Shown: in pieces, positions 1 to 9,164 of the stretch | How positions within the stretch are numbered: the stretch's first letter is position 1 | How the letters are laid out: the number at the start of each line of letters is the position of its first letter | Assembly: GCA_041447175.1 (NCBI GenBank) | Contig: CP166960.1 | Coordinates: 2,434,519 to 2,498,518, forward strand | DNA from: Candidatus Bathyarchaeia archaeon | GTDB lineage: Archaea; Thermoproteota; Bathyarchaeia; Bathyarchaeales; Bathycorpusculaceae | Reading direction: 5' to 3' | DNA: 64,000 nt | Made by a program: the position numbers and the translations under genes | Notes under the pieces: generated by a model | Databases searched by the model: none | The model's input: the letters and a program-made list of their open reading frames with translations, nothing else | Told to the model about the DNA's origin: nothing

Positions 1-999
1 TTTAGATTTTGCCGATATAAGCAGGGGGTTCTTGGTTTCTTCCCGAAGCGCCTCAAGTTTCTGTTGGGCTTCTTGGGGGCTTAAACAGTCAATTTTGTTA
101 AGCAAAGTCAGCATCGGCAGCCCTGAGGCGCCTATGCGGTTGATGGTTTGTTGGCAGGTTTGGTTCTTTTTGCGTACAGTTTCTAAGGGCTCGCTAATGT
201 CCAGCACCAAAATGAGTAGGTCAGAGTAGACGGTTTCTTCCAGCGTGGAAAGAAACGCCTCAACCAATGTATGGGGTAAGCGGTCGATGAAGCCCACGGT
301 ATCCGTGAGTAGAAAGCGGCGTTTGGAAAACTCAATCAGTCGTGTTGTGGTTGAAAGCGTCGTGAACAGGGCGTTGTCTACTTCAACGGTTGCTTCTGAG
401 AGAGCATTGAAGAGGCTGCTTTTGCCCGCGTTGGTGTAGCCCGCCAACGAAACCGAATACAACCCCAACGCGGTGCGTCGTTCGCGGTGCAGCACCCGTT
501 TCTCTCGGATGTGCCCCAGCTTCTGCTGAATGGTGTGCACTTGCCGTTTGATGGCTTCACGGTAAATCTCCGCCTCATAAACACCGATGCCCATGAAGCC
601 CGGCTGCTCCCCATGTTTAGTGAGGCGCACTTTTTCTTTGGCGTGTTTTAACTCGTTTTTCAGGGTTGCCAGTTGAATCTGCAGTTTGGCTTCGGTGGTT
701 GTGGCGCGTTTATTGAAAATTTCCAGAATAAGTTGGAAGCGGTCAATGATTTCGACTTTGGTGGCTTTCGCCAAATTATACGCCTGAATCATCCGCAGGG
801 CATTGTCGAAGATGACTTTTTCGGCGCCAGTTTCCTTAACAAGGTCTGCGAGTTCCTCAACTTTGCCTCTGCCTATTTGGTATCGTGCATCTGCCCGCCG
901 CGTCTGTTCAAACTCCGCCACCACATCATAGCCCGCGGATTGAGCAAGCCGCCGCAGCTCGGGCAAGCTTGAGGCTTCACGGTTTAGGCGGCGCTGCAC
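1..999 (-). CDS. hflX: GTPase HflX, 3' end cut by window edge
   Basis: HflX-family ribosome-associated GTPase. The frame reads from the N-terminal RRLNREASSLPELRRLA segment through the glycine-rich and helical HflX domain to a G domain. The P-loop GYTNAGKS is near residue 187, followed by a DTVGF switch II and the NKID specificity motif. About 333 codons are present and the C-terminus lies beyond position 1. The start is uncertain: no ATG exists in frame, the first usual start codon is GTG at 999, and conserved-looking residues (KAII) are readable just upstream. It directly follows the MBF1 gene (stop at 1023), so translational coupling is likely. Known family role: GTP-dependent binding to large ribosomal subunits, splitting or rescuing ribosomes under stress. 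The family call is secure. Confidence 0.9.
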   Translation of the reverse strand, partial: MQRRLNREASSLPELRRLAQSAGYDVVAEFEQTRRADARYQIGRGKVEELADLVKETGAEKVIFDNALRMIQAYNLAKATKVEIIDRFQLILEIFNKRATTTEAKLQIQLATLKNELKHAKEKVRLTKHGEQPGFMGIGVYEAEIYREAIKRQVHTIQQKLGHIREKRVLHRERRTALGLYSVSLAGYTNAGKSSLFNALSEATVEVDNALFTTLSTTTRLIEFSKRRFLLTDTVGFIDRLPHTLVEAFLSTLEETVYSDLLILVLDISEPLETVRKKNQTCQQTINRIGASGLPMLTLLNKIDCLSPQEAQQKLEALREETKNPLLISAKSK

Positions 1000-1022
1000 T
1001 ATGATTGCTTTCGTTTGGTGGG

Positions 1023-1559
1023 TTACTCTCCCTTGCTTTTCTTGCTGATTTTGATGGCGTCGCCTAACGTGAATTCCCGGTTTGCAGCTTTAGGAAGGGA
1101 AACTTTTTCTTCAGCGACAGGAACCAGCAGCTTAATCTTTAGCGTGTGCTCCAGCTTGGAGACCAGTTGGTCAGTGGGCGCCATTTTTCCTGTTTCGATT
1201 TTGCGCAGTACGGATTCTTTTTCGTTTATCTTCTTGCCCAAGTCTTCGTGGCTCAACCCAAGTTTTTCGCGGGCTTGACGGATGACTTCAGCGTAGTCTT
1301 CCGCAATTTCTTGGGCGGTGTCCACTCGGGCGATAATGACTTTTTTCTTAATCGGAATGGGTCTTCGTGTTGGAGCGCCCTGCCCTGAGAAGGCGGGTTG
1401 AGGGATTACCGCGGCTGGTTTGGGCGATTCGTCCCACTCCACTTTTCCATGTTTAGCGCAAGCTGAGCATACAGTTAGTTTAGCGCCTTCAATTACTACA
1501 CGCATGGGTTCTTCGCGAATTTTGCGTCCGCAGACTTCGCATCGCAATGAATCGTTCAC
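1023..1559 (-). CDS. mbf1: archaeal multiprotein bridging factor 1 (aMBF1)
   Basis: 178-residue protein with an N-terminal zinc ribbon (CEVCGRKI ... CSACAKHG, about residues 9-37), a basic flexible linker, and a Cro/C1-type helix-turn-helix around residues 85-145 (REKLGLSHEDLGKKI and ESVLRKIETGKMAP). This is the classic archaeal MBF1 architecture. Family members bind the small ribosomal subunit and may act as a transcription co-regulator. The gene sits immediately upstream of hflX on the same strand, with about 24 nt between its stop and the HflX GTG. A translation-related operon is plausible. Confidence 0.92.
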   Translation of the reverse strand: MNDSLRCEVCGRKIREEPMRVVIEGAKLTVCSACAKHGKVEWDESPKPAAVIPQPAFSGQGAPTRRPIPIKKKVIIARVDTAQEIAEDYAEVIRQAREKLGLSHEDLGKKINEKESVLRKIETGKMAPTDQLVSKLEHTLKIKLLVPVAEEKVSLPKAANREFTLGDAIKISKKSKGE

Positions 1560-1631
1560 CTGTTTCTATTTTGTATTACCCAAGGTTTATACTTGTCGAA
1601 CTAAAACAGCTACATTCACGGTGAAACCGTC

Positions 1632-2093
1632 GTGGAGAATCCTCTAAACCGTATACGATGCATCGCGGACTACCAATTCGGGCAAGGCACAGGAGACCAG
1701 CTGTTTCCTGACGATGTTGAAATCCAGTATTCCCCCGCCACAGGCAGAATTCGCTACGTAAACCTTAACGGAGAAAGAATTGCCACCCTGCGTCCCACCG
1801 ACAGCTTCTTTTCGTTGAGCGTTAAAGCCGCCGCAAAACTAGCAAAAAGCAAACCTGACGCCCAATGTTTTGTCACGGTGCGGCAGGACATAGCCAAGTT
1901 TGTGGCCGACGGAGGAGACGTGTTTGCCGCCCACGTTGTAGCGGTAGATAAAGAGGTCCATGCTAAGGATGAAGTTATCGTCAAAGATGAAGAGGGCAAC
2001 GTGGTGGCAGTCGGACGAGCATTTCTGTCAGCAGAAGAGATGCATGCTTTCAAAGTAGGCGTAGCCGTTAAAGTAAGGCATGGAAACACGTAA
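1632..2093 (+). CDS. PUA-domain RNA-binding protein
   Basis: 153-residue protein starting at GTG 1632, divergent from mbf1. The C-terminal half (about residues 75-150) reads as a PUA domain: FVADGGDVFAAHVVAVDKEV followed by DEVIVKDEEGNVVAVGRAFLSAEEM. The N-terminal half resembles the pre-PUA region of archaeosine-transglycosylase-related stand-alone PUA proteins. PUA domains bind structured RNA, often tRNA or rRNA. No catalytic domain is visible, so the exact role is unknown. Confidence 0.8.
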   Translation: MENPLNRIRCIADYQFGQGTGDQLFPDDVEIQYSPATGRIRYVNLNGERIATLRPTDSFFSLSVKAAAKLAKSKPDAQCFVTVRQDIAKFVADGGDVFAAHVVAVDKEVHAKDEVIVKDEEGNVVAVGRAFLSAEEMHAFKVGVAVKVRHGNT

Positions 2094-2427
2094 GCCCACA
2101 AGTTTTGGAAAAAGTGAACATGCCTGCTCTGTCTTAACTCAATGCAGGATTTTGCATAGTTCCCACTTGGTGAATGAGCAAAGGTCGCTTCTGGCAGAAC
2201 CTATAGCGGGATAGGGGTAGGTCAGAGGTAGTTAACCTATATTCATGCAAACCATTGCACAACAAATGACTGCCCCAAAACATTCCCGAAAAAAGTAGGT
2301 GCTAAAAGAGCAAAAAGAAAGAAAGGGTTTTTAGATTTTCTTTGTTTTGTGGCATTTTCTATGGCAAAACACCAGCAATGCTTAAATCAACGATGGGTAT
2401 TGCTGTGCACATCGTGGAGTCAAGCAA
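2094..2427. other. intergenic region with one dispersed repeat copy
   Basis: 334 bases with no convincing gene. It contains a copy of dispersed repeat family A (2194-2223, minus orientation), a T-rich tract near 2328-2350 that could end transcription, and an AT-rich CTTAAAT near 2381-2387, a possible archaeal TATA element for the ABC operon starting at 2428. I saw no riboswitch motif. Confidence 0.5.
2194..2223 (-). repeat. dispersed intergenic repeat A, copy 1
   Basis: Read on the minus strand, this 30-nt stretch matches 40097-40126 at 27 of 30 positions and 28463-28492 at about 22 of 30. The core ends in CTATAGGTTCTGC in copies 1 and 3. All three copies lie between genes. Confidence 0.6.
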
Positions 2428-3543
2428 ATGAACACAAAATATCTGGCTATATCCTTAGTAATTATCATTGTATGTGCTTCCGCAATAGGGTTGGTTTGTT
2501 ATTCTGGTAACAATTCGTCGTCACCTTCACCATCCCCATCACCCACTCTGTCTCCAACTTCCTCTTCCGTTCCAACAACAAAAACAATTGTTGATGCCGC
2601 GGGAAGAAGTGTGACAATTCCGTACACTGTAGACAGAGTGGCAATGAATAATCCTGTCATGCAAACTTTGATACTAGCACTGGGTGTTGAAGATAAAGTA
2701 GTTGAATGCAAAAGTGTATTGCCAAGTGCATGGTGGGAAAAAATACAGCCCTCGGTTGCAAACATACCTACCGCCTTTAACGGTAGCAGCCTTAACGTCG
2801 AACAACTATTGGCTTTGACTCCCGATGTCTACATCACACCTTACTCCGACACAAACATTGCTGCGGTCGAAGGTGTAGGAATACCTGTCGTAGAAATTGA
2901 CATAGACAACTGGGCGGGGCTGCAACAAAGCATGTTAATCTTGGGACAAGTTTTCGGAGACAGCGCAACAGCCAAAGCTGAACAATTCAACACCTACTTC
3001 GAGAATACAATAAACGAAATTAACTCAACAATATCCACGTCTTCTACGGGCACTTCTCCATCCGTAGCCTTTCTATTCTTCTACGTTCGAGATTCAGTAA
3101 TGAACATGATGGCTTTTGGCTCCGACACTCAGCAAGGTTCATGGATAATTGTAGACGGTGGCTCAAACGCAGTTGATTTTGAGGGTGCAAAGGCAATTAA
3201 CATGGAAACCGTCTTGAACTGGAACCCGGAAATAATCGTGTACACTGCCCCATCAGGAACGCCGATGAACTTAACAGTCATGCAAAATGATTCATTGTGG
3301 AGCCAAGTAAGTGCCGTTCAGAACAGCCAAGTTTACTTCTGTCCTGAAGGATTGTGGACGTGGTCAGGGACATCCGTAGAATCCGCCTTAATGGTTCAAT
3401 GGGGCGCAAAACTGCTGCATCCAGACTTATTCCCAGACCTCAACCTATCAGCTGAAACGATGTCTTTCTATGAAACATTCTATGGGTACTCCTTGACAGA
3501 AGTTGATGCCAACAACATTCTTTCCCATTCTTCCCCTTCTTAG
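2428..3543 (+). CDS. ABC importer substrate-binding protein (iron/cobalamin type)
   Basis: 371-residue extracytoplasmic solute-binding protein of the FepB/BtuF fold (peripla_BP_2). Residues 1-27 form a hydrophobic signal or anchor, followed by a Ser/Pro/Thr-rich linker (about 28-52) typical of archaeal tethered lipoproteins. The binding domain begins at TIVDAAGRSVTIPYTVDRVA and continues to the C-terminus. It is first in a same-strand set with a second binding protein, a FecCD-type permease and an ATPase. The substrate is not decidable from sequence: siderophore-iron, haem or corrinoid are all possible. Confidence 0.9.
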   Translation: MNTKYLAISLVIIIVCASAIGLVCYSGNNSSSPSPSPSPTLSPTSSSVPTTKTIVDAAGRSVTIPYTVDRVAMNNPVMQTLILALGVEDKVVECKSVLPSAWWEKIQPSVANIPTAFNGSSLNVEQLLALTPDVYITPYSDTNIAAVEGVGIPVVEIDIDNWAGLQQSMLILGQVFGDSATAKAEQFNTYFENTINEINSTISTSSTGTSPSVAFLFFYVRDSVMNMMAFGSDTQQGSWIIVDGGSNAVDFEGAKAINMETVLNWNPEIIVYTAPSGTPMNLTVMQNDSLWSQVSAVQNSQVYFCPEGLWTWSGTSVESALMVQWGAKLLHPDLFPDLNLSAETMSFYETFYGYSLTEVDANNILSHSSPS

Positions 3544-3552
3544 AGTGGTCAA

Positions 3553-4500
3553 ATGAAAAGTGAAAATTCAAGAAAAATAGTGGACATGAATGGGCGAGTC
3601 GTAGAAGTTCCTAAGAGCATAAAACGGGTTGCTGTTTCGCGCGCAGTTCACAATATGCTAATGCTGATTCTTGGCTCAGGGGACAAAATTGCCGCAACAG
3701 TGAAACACGCCCGTACACCCCTATCATTGAAAGTCTATCCCGCCCTCGCAAACAAACTATTTCCTTTTGAAAAAGGTAAAATTGACACCAACGCACTCAA
3801 ACATGCCCAAATTGACGCCGCAATAGTCTCCACAAATGACCATACAATTGAGCATTTGGAAGCCTTAGGTGTCCCCGTTTTGACTGTTTACCATAGAAAT
3901 CTTGAAGACCACATGCGAGTGGTCGAATTCTTTGGCAACGTGTTAGGCGAAGAAGAATCACAAAAAGCTGCCCAATATCGCACCTATTTAAGTAACAAAA
4001 TAGAAAAGATAACTTCCACCCTTTCCGTTATTCCCACAGAAAAGCGTCCGAAAGTTTTTTTCGCCAACTCATTTGACCCAATAATGACTATAGGAAATAA
4101 TCATCCTCTTAATGACTGGCTAGTGAAAGGAGGGGGAATAAACGTGGCTACAGGCTTTGACGATGCCAAATATGTCTCAATTGAACAGGTTCAGCAACTG
4201 GACCCAGACATAATTGTAATTCCTACTAATTTCAAGAATGTAATCCTTAACAACTCAGAATGGCAGAAGCTTAAGGCAGTGCGAAATAACAGGATACTTG
4301 TGGGGCCTTATGGATTGTATCCGTGGGTGGCGTGTGAACCGGAAATGGCTTTGCAGTTGCAGTGGTATGCCAAGCGGTTATATCCCGACAAATTTGAGGA
4401 CATTGATATCGAAGAAGAAACGCGGTTTTTTTATAAGACGTTCCTACGTTACAATTTATCTCCTGACGAGATCAATGAAATCCTAAATCCAGCAAACTAA
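3553..4500 (+). CDS. second solute-binding-protein homologue without signal peptide
   Basis: 315-residue protein of the same FepB/BtuF-like fold (KIVDMNGRVVEVPKSIKRVAV at residues 8-28). It starts directly in the binding domain, with no hydrophobic leader, lipobox or Ser/Pro linker. It begins 9 nt after the stop of the secreted paralogue, behind a plausible ribosome site (GTGGTC). As written it should stay in the cytoplasm. It may be a cytoplasmic metallophore or corrinoid carrier or sensor, or the true start may lie elsewhere, although no in-frame hydrophobic segment is available in the 9-nt gap. The fold is well supported, the role is not. Confidence 0.8.
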   Translation: MKSENSRKIVDMNGRVVEVPKSIKRVAVSRAVHNMLMLILGSGDKIAATVKHARTPLSLKVYPALANKLFPFEKGKIDTNALKHAQIDAAIVSTNDHTIEHLEALGVPVLTVYHRNLEDHMRVVEFFGNVLGEEESQKAAQYRTYLSNKIEKITSTLSVIPTEKRPKVFFANSFDPIMTIGNNHPLNDWLVKGGGINVATGFDDAKYVSIEQVQQLDPDIIVIPTNFKNVILNNSEWQKLKAVRNNRILVGPYGLYPWVACEPEMALQLQWYAKRLYPDKFEDIDIEEETRFFYKTFLRYNLSPDEINEILNPAN

Positions 4501-4519
4501 AAGAGGGAACAGTGTTGTT

Positions 4520-4559
4520 AAAAAAAGCGCCTAACAGGACGGGGGTTTGGCGTTTTTAA
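4520..4559 (+). terminator. hairpin between binding-protein genes and permease
   Basis: Arms AAAAAAGCGCC (4520-4531) and GGCGTTTTTAA (4549-4559) can pair around a G-rich loop with a small bulge, ending in a T run directly before the TTG start of the permease. It could attenuate transcription so that more binding protein than permease is made. The pairing is short. Confidence 0.35.
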
Positions 4560-5591
4560 TTGGCAACAAACAAACAAAACTTTCTGTCGTCCAGTAAGGC
4601 TAAACTGCTGGTTCTAATTGCTTGTCCACTTATTGTTTTCTTCGTATCTCTTTTTTTGGGTGTCTATCCAGTTTCTCCACAGGATGTTTTCCAAACCCTT
4701 TTTTCAGATATCTTTCGCACTGAAAACACTGTGCCTCTTGTAAACGTATACGTAATAAATCTTGTTAGGATACCGCGAGCCATCCTAGCCCTCACCATCG
4801 GAGCCGGTTTAGCTATTGCGGGGGCATCTAATCAGGGAATGCTTCAAAATCCCTTAGTCAGTCCCGACATACTAGGTGTGTCAGCAGCAGCAAGTTTTGG
4901 AGCAGTCCTCGTTATCCTCCTTGGAGGCAACACCGCTCTTTTACAGATTTCAGCATTTAGCTTTGGTTTACTAGCGGTAGGTTTGACGTACCTGCTCAGC
5001 CGAGTTTACAAAACAACTCCTCTGTTAATGCTTGTCCTCTCTGGTGTTGTGATTTCTGCTTTTTTCTCTGCATTAATCGGGATAATTGAATATGTAGCGC
5101 CTCCCAACACCAAACTTCAGCCCATTGTTTTTTGGTTGCTTGGGGGCCTCACGGGAACAACATGGGATACTCTTGTGCCTGCAGTTCCTTTAATGGTGGT
5201 TGGAATTGTTGGGCTTCTTTTAATCAGGTGGAGAATCAACCTGCTTGCTTTGGGTGACGATGAGGCGCGCTCATTGGGGGTGAGAACGGAACGTTTGAAG
5301 GGTATCATTATTATCTTCTCAACTATTACGGTTGCTGCAGCAGTAACTGTAAGTGGACTAATCGGCTGGGTTGGCTTAATCATTCCTCATATTGGTCGAA
5401 TGCTGGTTGGTTCAGATCACAAAGCGCTGCTTCCCGCTTGTGTATGTATTGGTTCGGCATATTTGCTAGTTATGGATGACCTCGCCCGCACTCTTACCTC
5501 AGGTGAGATTCCGCTGGGGATTCTTACAGCTTTGCTTGGTGCACCCTTCTTCTTAATCATTCTTCGTAAAACTAAGGGAGCTTTGAAGTGA
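4560..5591 (+). CDS. FecCD-family ABC transporter permease
   Basis: 343-residue integral membrane protein with about ten transmembrane segments. It shows the family signatures RIPRAILALTIGAGLAIAGA (first half), NPLVSPDILGVSAAASFGA, and the ATPase-coupling region GLIGWVGLIIPHIGRMLVG in the second half. It forms the membrane channel of an iron-siderophore/haem/cobalamin-type importer. The start is TTG at 4560. Its stop (TGA 5589-5591) abuts the ATPase start, so translation is coupled. Confidence 0.93.
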   Translation: MATNKQNFLSSSKAKLLVLIACPLIVFFVSLFLGVYPVSPQDVFQTLFSDIFRTENTVPLVNVYVINLVRIPRAILALTIGAGLAIAGASNQGMLQNPLVSPDILGVSAAASFGAVLVILLGGNTALLQISAFSFGLLAVGLTYLLSRVYKTTPLLMLVLSGVVISAFFSALIGIIEYVAPPNTKLQPIVFWLLGGLTGTTWDTLVPAVPLMVVGIVGLLLIRWRINLLALGDDEARSLGVRTERLKGIIIIFSTITVAAAVTVSGLIGWVGLIIPHIGRMLVGSDHKALLPACVCIGSAYLLVMDDLARTLTSGEIPLGILTALLGAPFFLIILRKTKGALK

Positions 5592-6401
5592 TTGGAACCT
5601 AAGCTACAAGTAAAAGATGCCGCTTTTAATTATGGTAAACGAACAATCTTTAGTGGTCTTAACTTAGACGTCCGTTCGGGAGAAGTTGTTTGTGTTCTCG
5701 GTCCCAACGGATGTGGAAAAACTACGCTGATGCGTTGCATGAATGGGCTTCTAAATCTAAACAAAGGGCATATTCTTTTAGACGGACAAAAACTTGATTC
5801 TATGCCCTCTGATAAGGTAGCAAAGGCAATTGGTTTTGTTTTTCAAGACCACAACCTCACGTTTCCTTTTTCTGTTTTGGAAGTTGTTCGCATGGGACGC
5901 GCCCCTCATTTGAGTTTTTTTGCTTCGCCATCCCAAGTTGATACCGAAATTGCAATAGACGCTTTAACGACAGTAGGGTTGCTGCATCTACAAGACAAAC
6001 CATACACTCAAATTAGCGGCGGAGAGCGCCAACTTGTTTTCATCGCTCGAGTTTTAGCGCAACAGCCTCAGGTTGTTTTGATGGATGAACCTACTTCGCA
6101 TCTGGACTTCAAAAATCAAGTCCTTGTTCTGAGGATGATTGACAAGTTGGCTGCACAGGGTCTGACAGTCGTAATGACTACGCATCTTCCTGACCAAGCA
6201 ATACTTTATTCAAGTAAGGTGGCTTTGATGAATAGCGGCAAATTCATTGCAACAGGAGAACCCTCTAAAGTTATGACGGAACAGAACATTGGAGAAGTCT
6301 ACGGGATGAAGGTGCGTATTTTGCAAGCTGAAGACCCCGTTACCGGCGAAGTGCTCAAGTTTGTGGTCCCAGCCCAAGAACGTTTCTCACTATCCAACTA
6401 A
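5592..6401 (+). CDS. ABC importer ATPase (FecE/BtuD type)
   Basis: 269-residue ATPase with Walker A GPNGCGKTT (near residue 38), Q-loop VFQDHNLTF, signature ISGGERQL, Walker B VVLMDEPTSHLD and an H-loop in TTHLPDQ. It powers the preceding permease. The start is TTG immediately after the permease stop. This is the last gene of the importer set; no regulator is adjacent. Confidence 0.95.
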   Translation: MEPKLQVKDAAFNYGKRTIFSGLNLDVRSGEVVCVLGPNGCGKTTLMRCMNGLLNLNKGHILLDGQKLDSMPSDKVAKAIGFVFQDHNLTFPFSVLEVVRMGRAPHLSFFASPSQVDTEIAIDALTTVGLLHLQDKPYTQISGGERQLVFIARVLAQQPQVVLMDEPTSHLDFKNQVLVLRMIDKLAAQGLTVVMTTHLPDQAILYSSKVALMNSGKFIATGEPSKVMTEQNIGEVYGMKVRILQAEDPVTGEVLKFVVPAQERFSLSN

Positions 6402-6827
6402 CCAAAGGGTAACCATCTGTAATCAAGTGCCGAAAGCATGAATTAAAGTCTGCTCAAAAAAAGCTATTGGATTGAAGTTAGGGGCTGAGTGGGCTCTGAA
6501 GAACTTAAAGCTCCACTTGCTGTTGATTTTTCACTCTTCTCTATCACTCCTAGATTGCTTTCCAGAGCCCCAGCAAGCCCTCCCAAAATGCCTTTGAGAC
6601 ACATTTTGACGACGCGTTTTCGGTCGAACTTTGGAAGGCTGCCTGCCCTTTTGTGACAAAATTTGACGTTTCCCGCCGTTCCCTGTCACATCCCGCCTAT
6701 CCCCGACGCATGTTAAGCCCATTTCCGACGCAGAAACAAAAAAACAGCCCAAAACGGGCTCTGCAGAAAGGTGGGGGAGAGCAAAAGTGCAGAAAAAGAA
6801 AACACAAGAAAAGGGAAGGAAGGGGGT
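6402..6827. other. intergenic region between convergent genes, with repeat B
   Basis: 426 bases between the importer ATPase and the 3' end of pgk. I found no supportable gene. It holds a copy of dispersed repeat family B (6483-6582) that can fold on itself. On the pgk strand, a T-rich end just after the stop may serve as terminator. Confidence 0.5.
6483..6582 (+). repeat. dispersed hairpin-forming repeat B, copy 1
   Basis: Shares with 10951-11045 (opposite strand) the 13-mer TCCAGAGCCCCAG (6561-6573), the leading GGCTGAG (6483-6489), a CTCTG-containing arm and a similar pyrimidine-rich middle. GGGCTCTG (6491-6498) and CAGAGCCC (6563-6570) are perfectly complementary and would close a large hairpin. 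This could be a non-coding RNA or a non-autonomous mobile repeat. Confidence 0.5.
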
Positions 6828-8060
6828 TTAGATTTTTTTGGTTGCGGCAGCGTTTTCTAGGGCAACAACGCCTGGAAGCTTTTTGCCCATCAAAAACTCG
6901 ATGAGTGCTCCGCCTGCGGTGCTGATGTAGCCGATTTTGCTGCTTAAGCCGTATTCGTTGATGGCTGCGATGGTGTTTCCGCCGCCTGCAAGACTGAAGC
7001 CTTCTGAGTCTGCGATGGCTTCAAAGACTTTTTTGGTGCCGTAGTTAAACTCGGGGTTTTCGTACACACCCATTGGACCACTAACCACAATGCTTTTGGC
7101 GTCTTTGATTATGGTTGCAAAGCATGCGACGGTTTTGGAGCCTAAGTCAAAAATGCTGTACTCGGTTGGCAGCTCCGAAACCGAAATTTCTTTGCGTTTG
7201 CCCTCCACGTCCAACGCGACGTCGGTGGGAATCACGATGGCTTTAGGATACTGCGCCAAAAGCTCCTTAATGCCTGGGATAAATTGTGTCAGGTCCTTTT
7301 TCTCCAGAAACGCCATTGTTTTGGCACCCAAAGAAACGCCTTGCGCCGCCAAAAACAGCTGCGAAGTCACACCGCCAACCAAAACCTTGTCTGCGATGCC
7401 GTTGCTTAGCACGTACTTGCTAATTTCCAAGCTGTCATCAGCTTTCGCTCCACCCATAACGTAGACGCATGGGTGCTCAGGCTTCTCCAAGGCTTTCGCC
7501 AAGGATTTGAGTTCGCGCTCCATGATTCTGCCAGCTGCCGAAGGCAAAACCGCGGTGAAGCCCACCATCGAAACATGTCCGCGGTGTGCTGCAGCAAACG
7601 CGTCATTCACAAACAAGTCCGCCAAAGGCGCAAGGTTCTGCACCAGCGGTGTTTGGGCGTGTTGTTCAGGCGTGCCGTTTTTGGTTTCGCCGTCAAAGCT
7701 GCGCACGTTCTCCAGCACAAGGATTTCGCCGCCTTTAAGCTCCTTGATGGCTGCTTTGGCTTTGTCGCCGTAAACATCATCCACATAATTCACTGTGCAC
7801 CCCAAGATTTTGCCCAAAATTTCAGCATGCTGCTTTAGCGGGGTGTAGTCGGGGTCGCCTTTTCTGCCTTGATGTGCTAAGATGACGGTTTTGGCGCCTT
7901 TTTCGGCAAGTTCTTTGATTGTTGTTTCTGCGTGCGCCTTGATGCGTACGTCGCTGTTAACGTTTTTGGTTTGCGGGTCAATTTCGCTGTTAAAGTCCAC
8001 ACGGACAAGAACCACTTTATCTTCCACGTCAAAATCATCTAAAGTCTTATAGTTCGCCAT
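6828..8060 (-). CDS. pgk: phosphoglycerate kinase, archaeal type
   Basis: 410-residue phosphoglycerate kinase interconverting 1,3-bisphosphoglycerate and 3-phosphoglycerate with ADP/ATP. Visible motifs are VVLVRVDFNSEI near the N-terminus, the archaeal-type substrate loop VILAHQGRKGDPDYT, FVNDAFAAAHRGHVS, YVMGGAKADDS and the C-terminal nucleotide loop SLAGGGNT / ISTAGGALIEFLMGK. I prefer ATG at 8060 (MANYKTL) over TTG at 8075, because GGGATG precedes it by 7 nt. It lies downstream of gap on the same strand with a gap of about 80 nt, so the two triose-phosphate steps are probably co-transcribed. Confidence 0.95.
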   Translation of the reverse strand: MANYKTLDDFDVEDKVVLVRVDFNSEIDPQTKNVNSDVRIKAHAETTIKELAEKGAKTVILAHQGRKGDPDYTPLKQHAEILGKILGCTVNYVDDVYGDKAKAAIKELKGGEILVLENVRSFDGETKNGTPEQHAQTPLVQNLAPLADLFVNDAFAAAHRGHVSMVGFTAVLPSAAGRIMERELKSLAKALEKPEHPCVYVMGGAKADDSLEISKYVLSNGIADKVLVGGVTSQLFLAAQGVSLGAKTMAFLEKKDLTQFIPGIKELLAQYPKAIVIPTDVALDVEGKRKEISVSELPTEYSIFDLGSKTVACFATIIKDAKSIVVSGPMGVYENPEFNYGTKKVFEAIADSEGFSLAGGGNTIAAINEYGLSSKIGYISTAGGALIEFLMGKKLPGVVALENAAATKKI

Positions 8061-8141
8061 GTCAATACATCCCAAATTCAGTTCAGGTTTATTGAAAAAA
8101 GAAAAGGAAAAGTTGGTTTTAAAGCTTCAGATGCACCGCGT

Positions 8142-9164
8142 CTATAAGCCAGCTTTTGCGCCGACCATTTCGATGAAGTCAACCATGCGGTTGCTAAAGC
8201 CCCACTCGTTGTCGTACCACGAGAAGACCTTAACAAAGTTGCTCTTTTCGCCCATAACCATGGTTAACCCTGCATCGAACACGCTGCTGTAGGTGCTGTG
8301 CAAGACGTCAGTGCTGACAATTTCGTCTTCAGTGTACTGGAGAATGCCCTTCAGTGGACCAGACTCAGCGGCTTGTTTCATGGCAGCGTTGATTTCGTCT
8401 TTGGTGACCTCTTTGCTCAAAACTGCAGTCAAGTCGACAATGGACACGTCAGCGGTTGGAACACGCAAAGACATACCGTTCATTTTGCCGTTGCATTGAG
8501 GCAAAACTAAACCGATGGCTTTTGCTGCGCCTGTGCTTGTGGGAATGATGTTTATTCCGGCGGCGCGTGCGCGTCTGAGGTCTTTGTGGACTAGGTCCTG
8601 AACTTTCTGGTCGTTGGTGTAGCTGTGGGTGGTGCTCATGAAGGCTTTCTCGATGCCAAAGTTGTCAGCGAGAACTTTGCTTATAGGAGCAAGACAGTTA
8701 GTGGTGCAGCTGGCGTTGCTGAGGACCTGATGTGCGTCTGGGTTGTAAGTTTCACTGTTAACACCCATAACTATGGTTACGTCTGGGTCTGGGGATGGCG
8801 CGGAGATGAGAACTTTTTGGGCTCCTGCTTGAAGGTGTTTGGATGCATCTGCACGTTTAGTGAATAAGCCTGTGGACTCAACTGCAAGGTAAACGCCCAA
8901 GTCTTTCCATGGCAGGACGGCGGGGTCTCTTTGGCTGACGACCTGAAGGGTCTTGCCGTTAACGACCAAGTCTTTGCCTTGGACTTCGACGGTGCCTGGA
9001 AAGCGTCCGTGGACACTGTCATATTTGAGCAGGTGTGCATTGGTTTTGGCGTCTGTAAGGTCGTTGATGGCGACAAAGTCGATGTTTGCGTTTTTCTCAA
9101 GAGCTGCGCGGTAGAGAAGTCTGCCGATTCTTCCGAATCCGTTAATTCCTACTTTTATTGCCAT
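8142..9164 (-). CDS. gap: glyceraldehyde-3-phosphate dehydrogenase, bacterial class I type
   Basis: 340-residue class I NAD(P)-dependent phosphorylating GAPDH. The Rossmann motif GINGFGRIG occupies residues 7-15, the catalytic motif [12 protein letters not shown] carries Cys153, His180 follows in STTHSYT, and the end reads [16 protein letters not shown]. This is the bacterial/eukaryotic enzyme, not the archaeal class II GAPDH with its SCNT active site. GGTGA stands 6 nt before the ATG. Pairing with an archaeal-type pgk suggests the gene entered by transfer from bacteria. It would act in glycolysis or gluconeogenesis. Confidence 0.96.
   Translation of the reverse strand: MAIKVGINGFGRIGRLLYRAALEKNANIDFVAINDLTDAKTNAHLLKYDSVHGRFPGTVEVQGKDLVVNGKTLQVVSQRDPAVLPWKDLGVYLAVESTGLFTKRADASKHLQAGAQKVLISAPSPDPDVTIVMGVNSETYNPDAHQVLSNASCTTNCLAPISKVLADNFGIEKAFMSTTHSYTNDQKVQDLVHKDLRRARAAGINIIPTSTGAAKAIGLVLPQCNGKMNGMSLRVPTADVSIVDLTAVLSKEVTKDEINAAMKQAAESGPLKGILQYTEDEIVSTDVLHSTYSSVFDAGLTMVMGEKSNFVKVFSWYDNEWGFSNRMVDFIEMVGAKAGL

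Noticed and set aside
2094-2427. Cobalamin or other riboswitch upstream of the ABC importer
   Set aside because: No conserved B12-box or comparable core was seen, and such riboswitches are rare in archaea.
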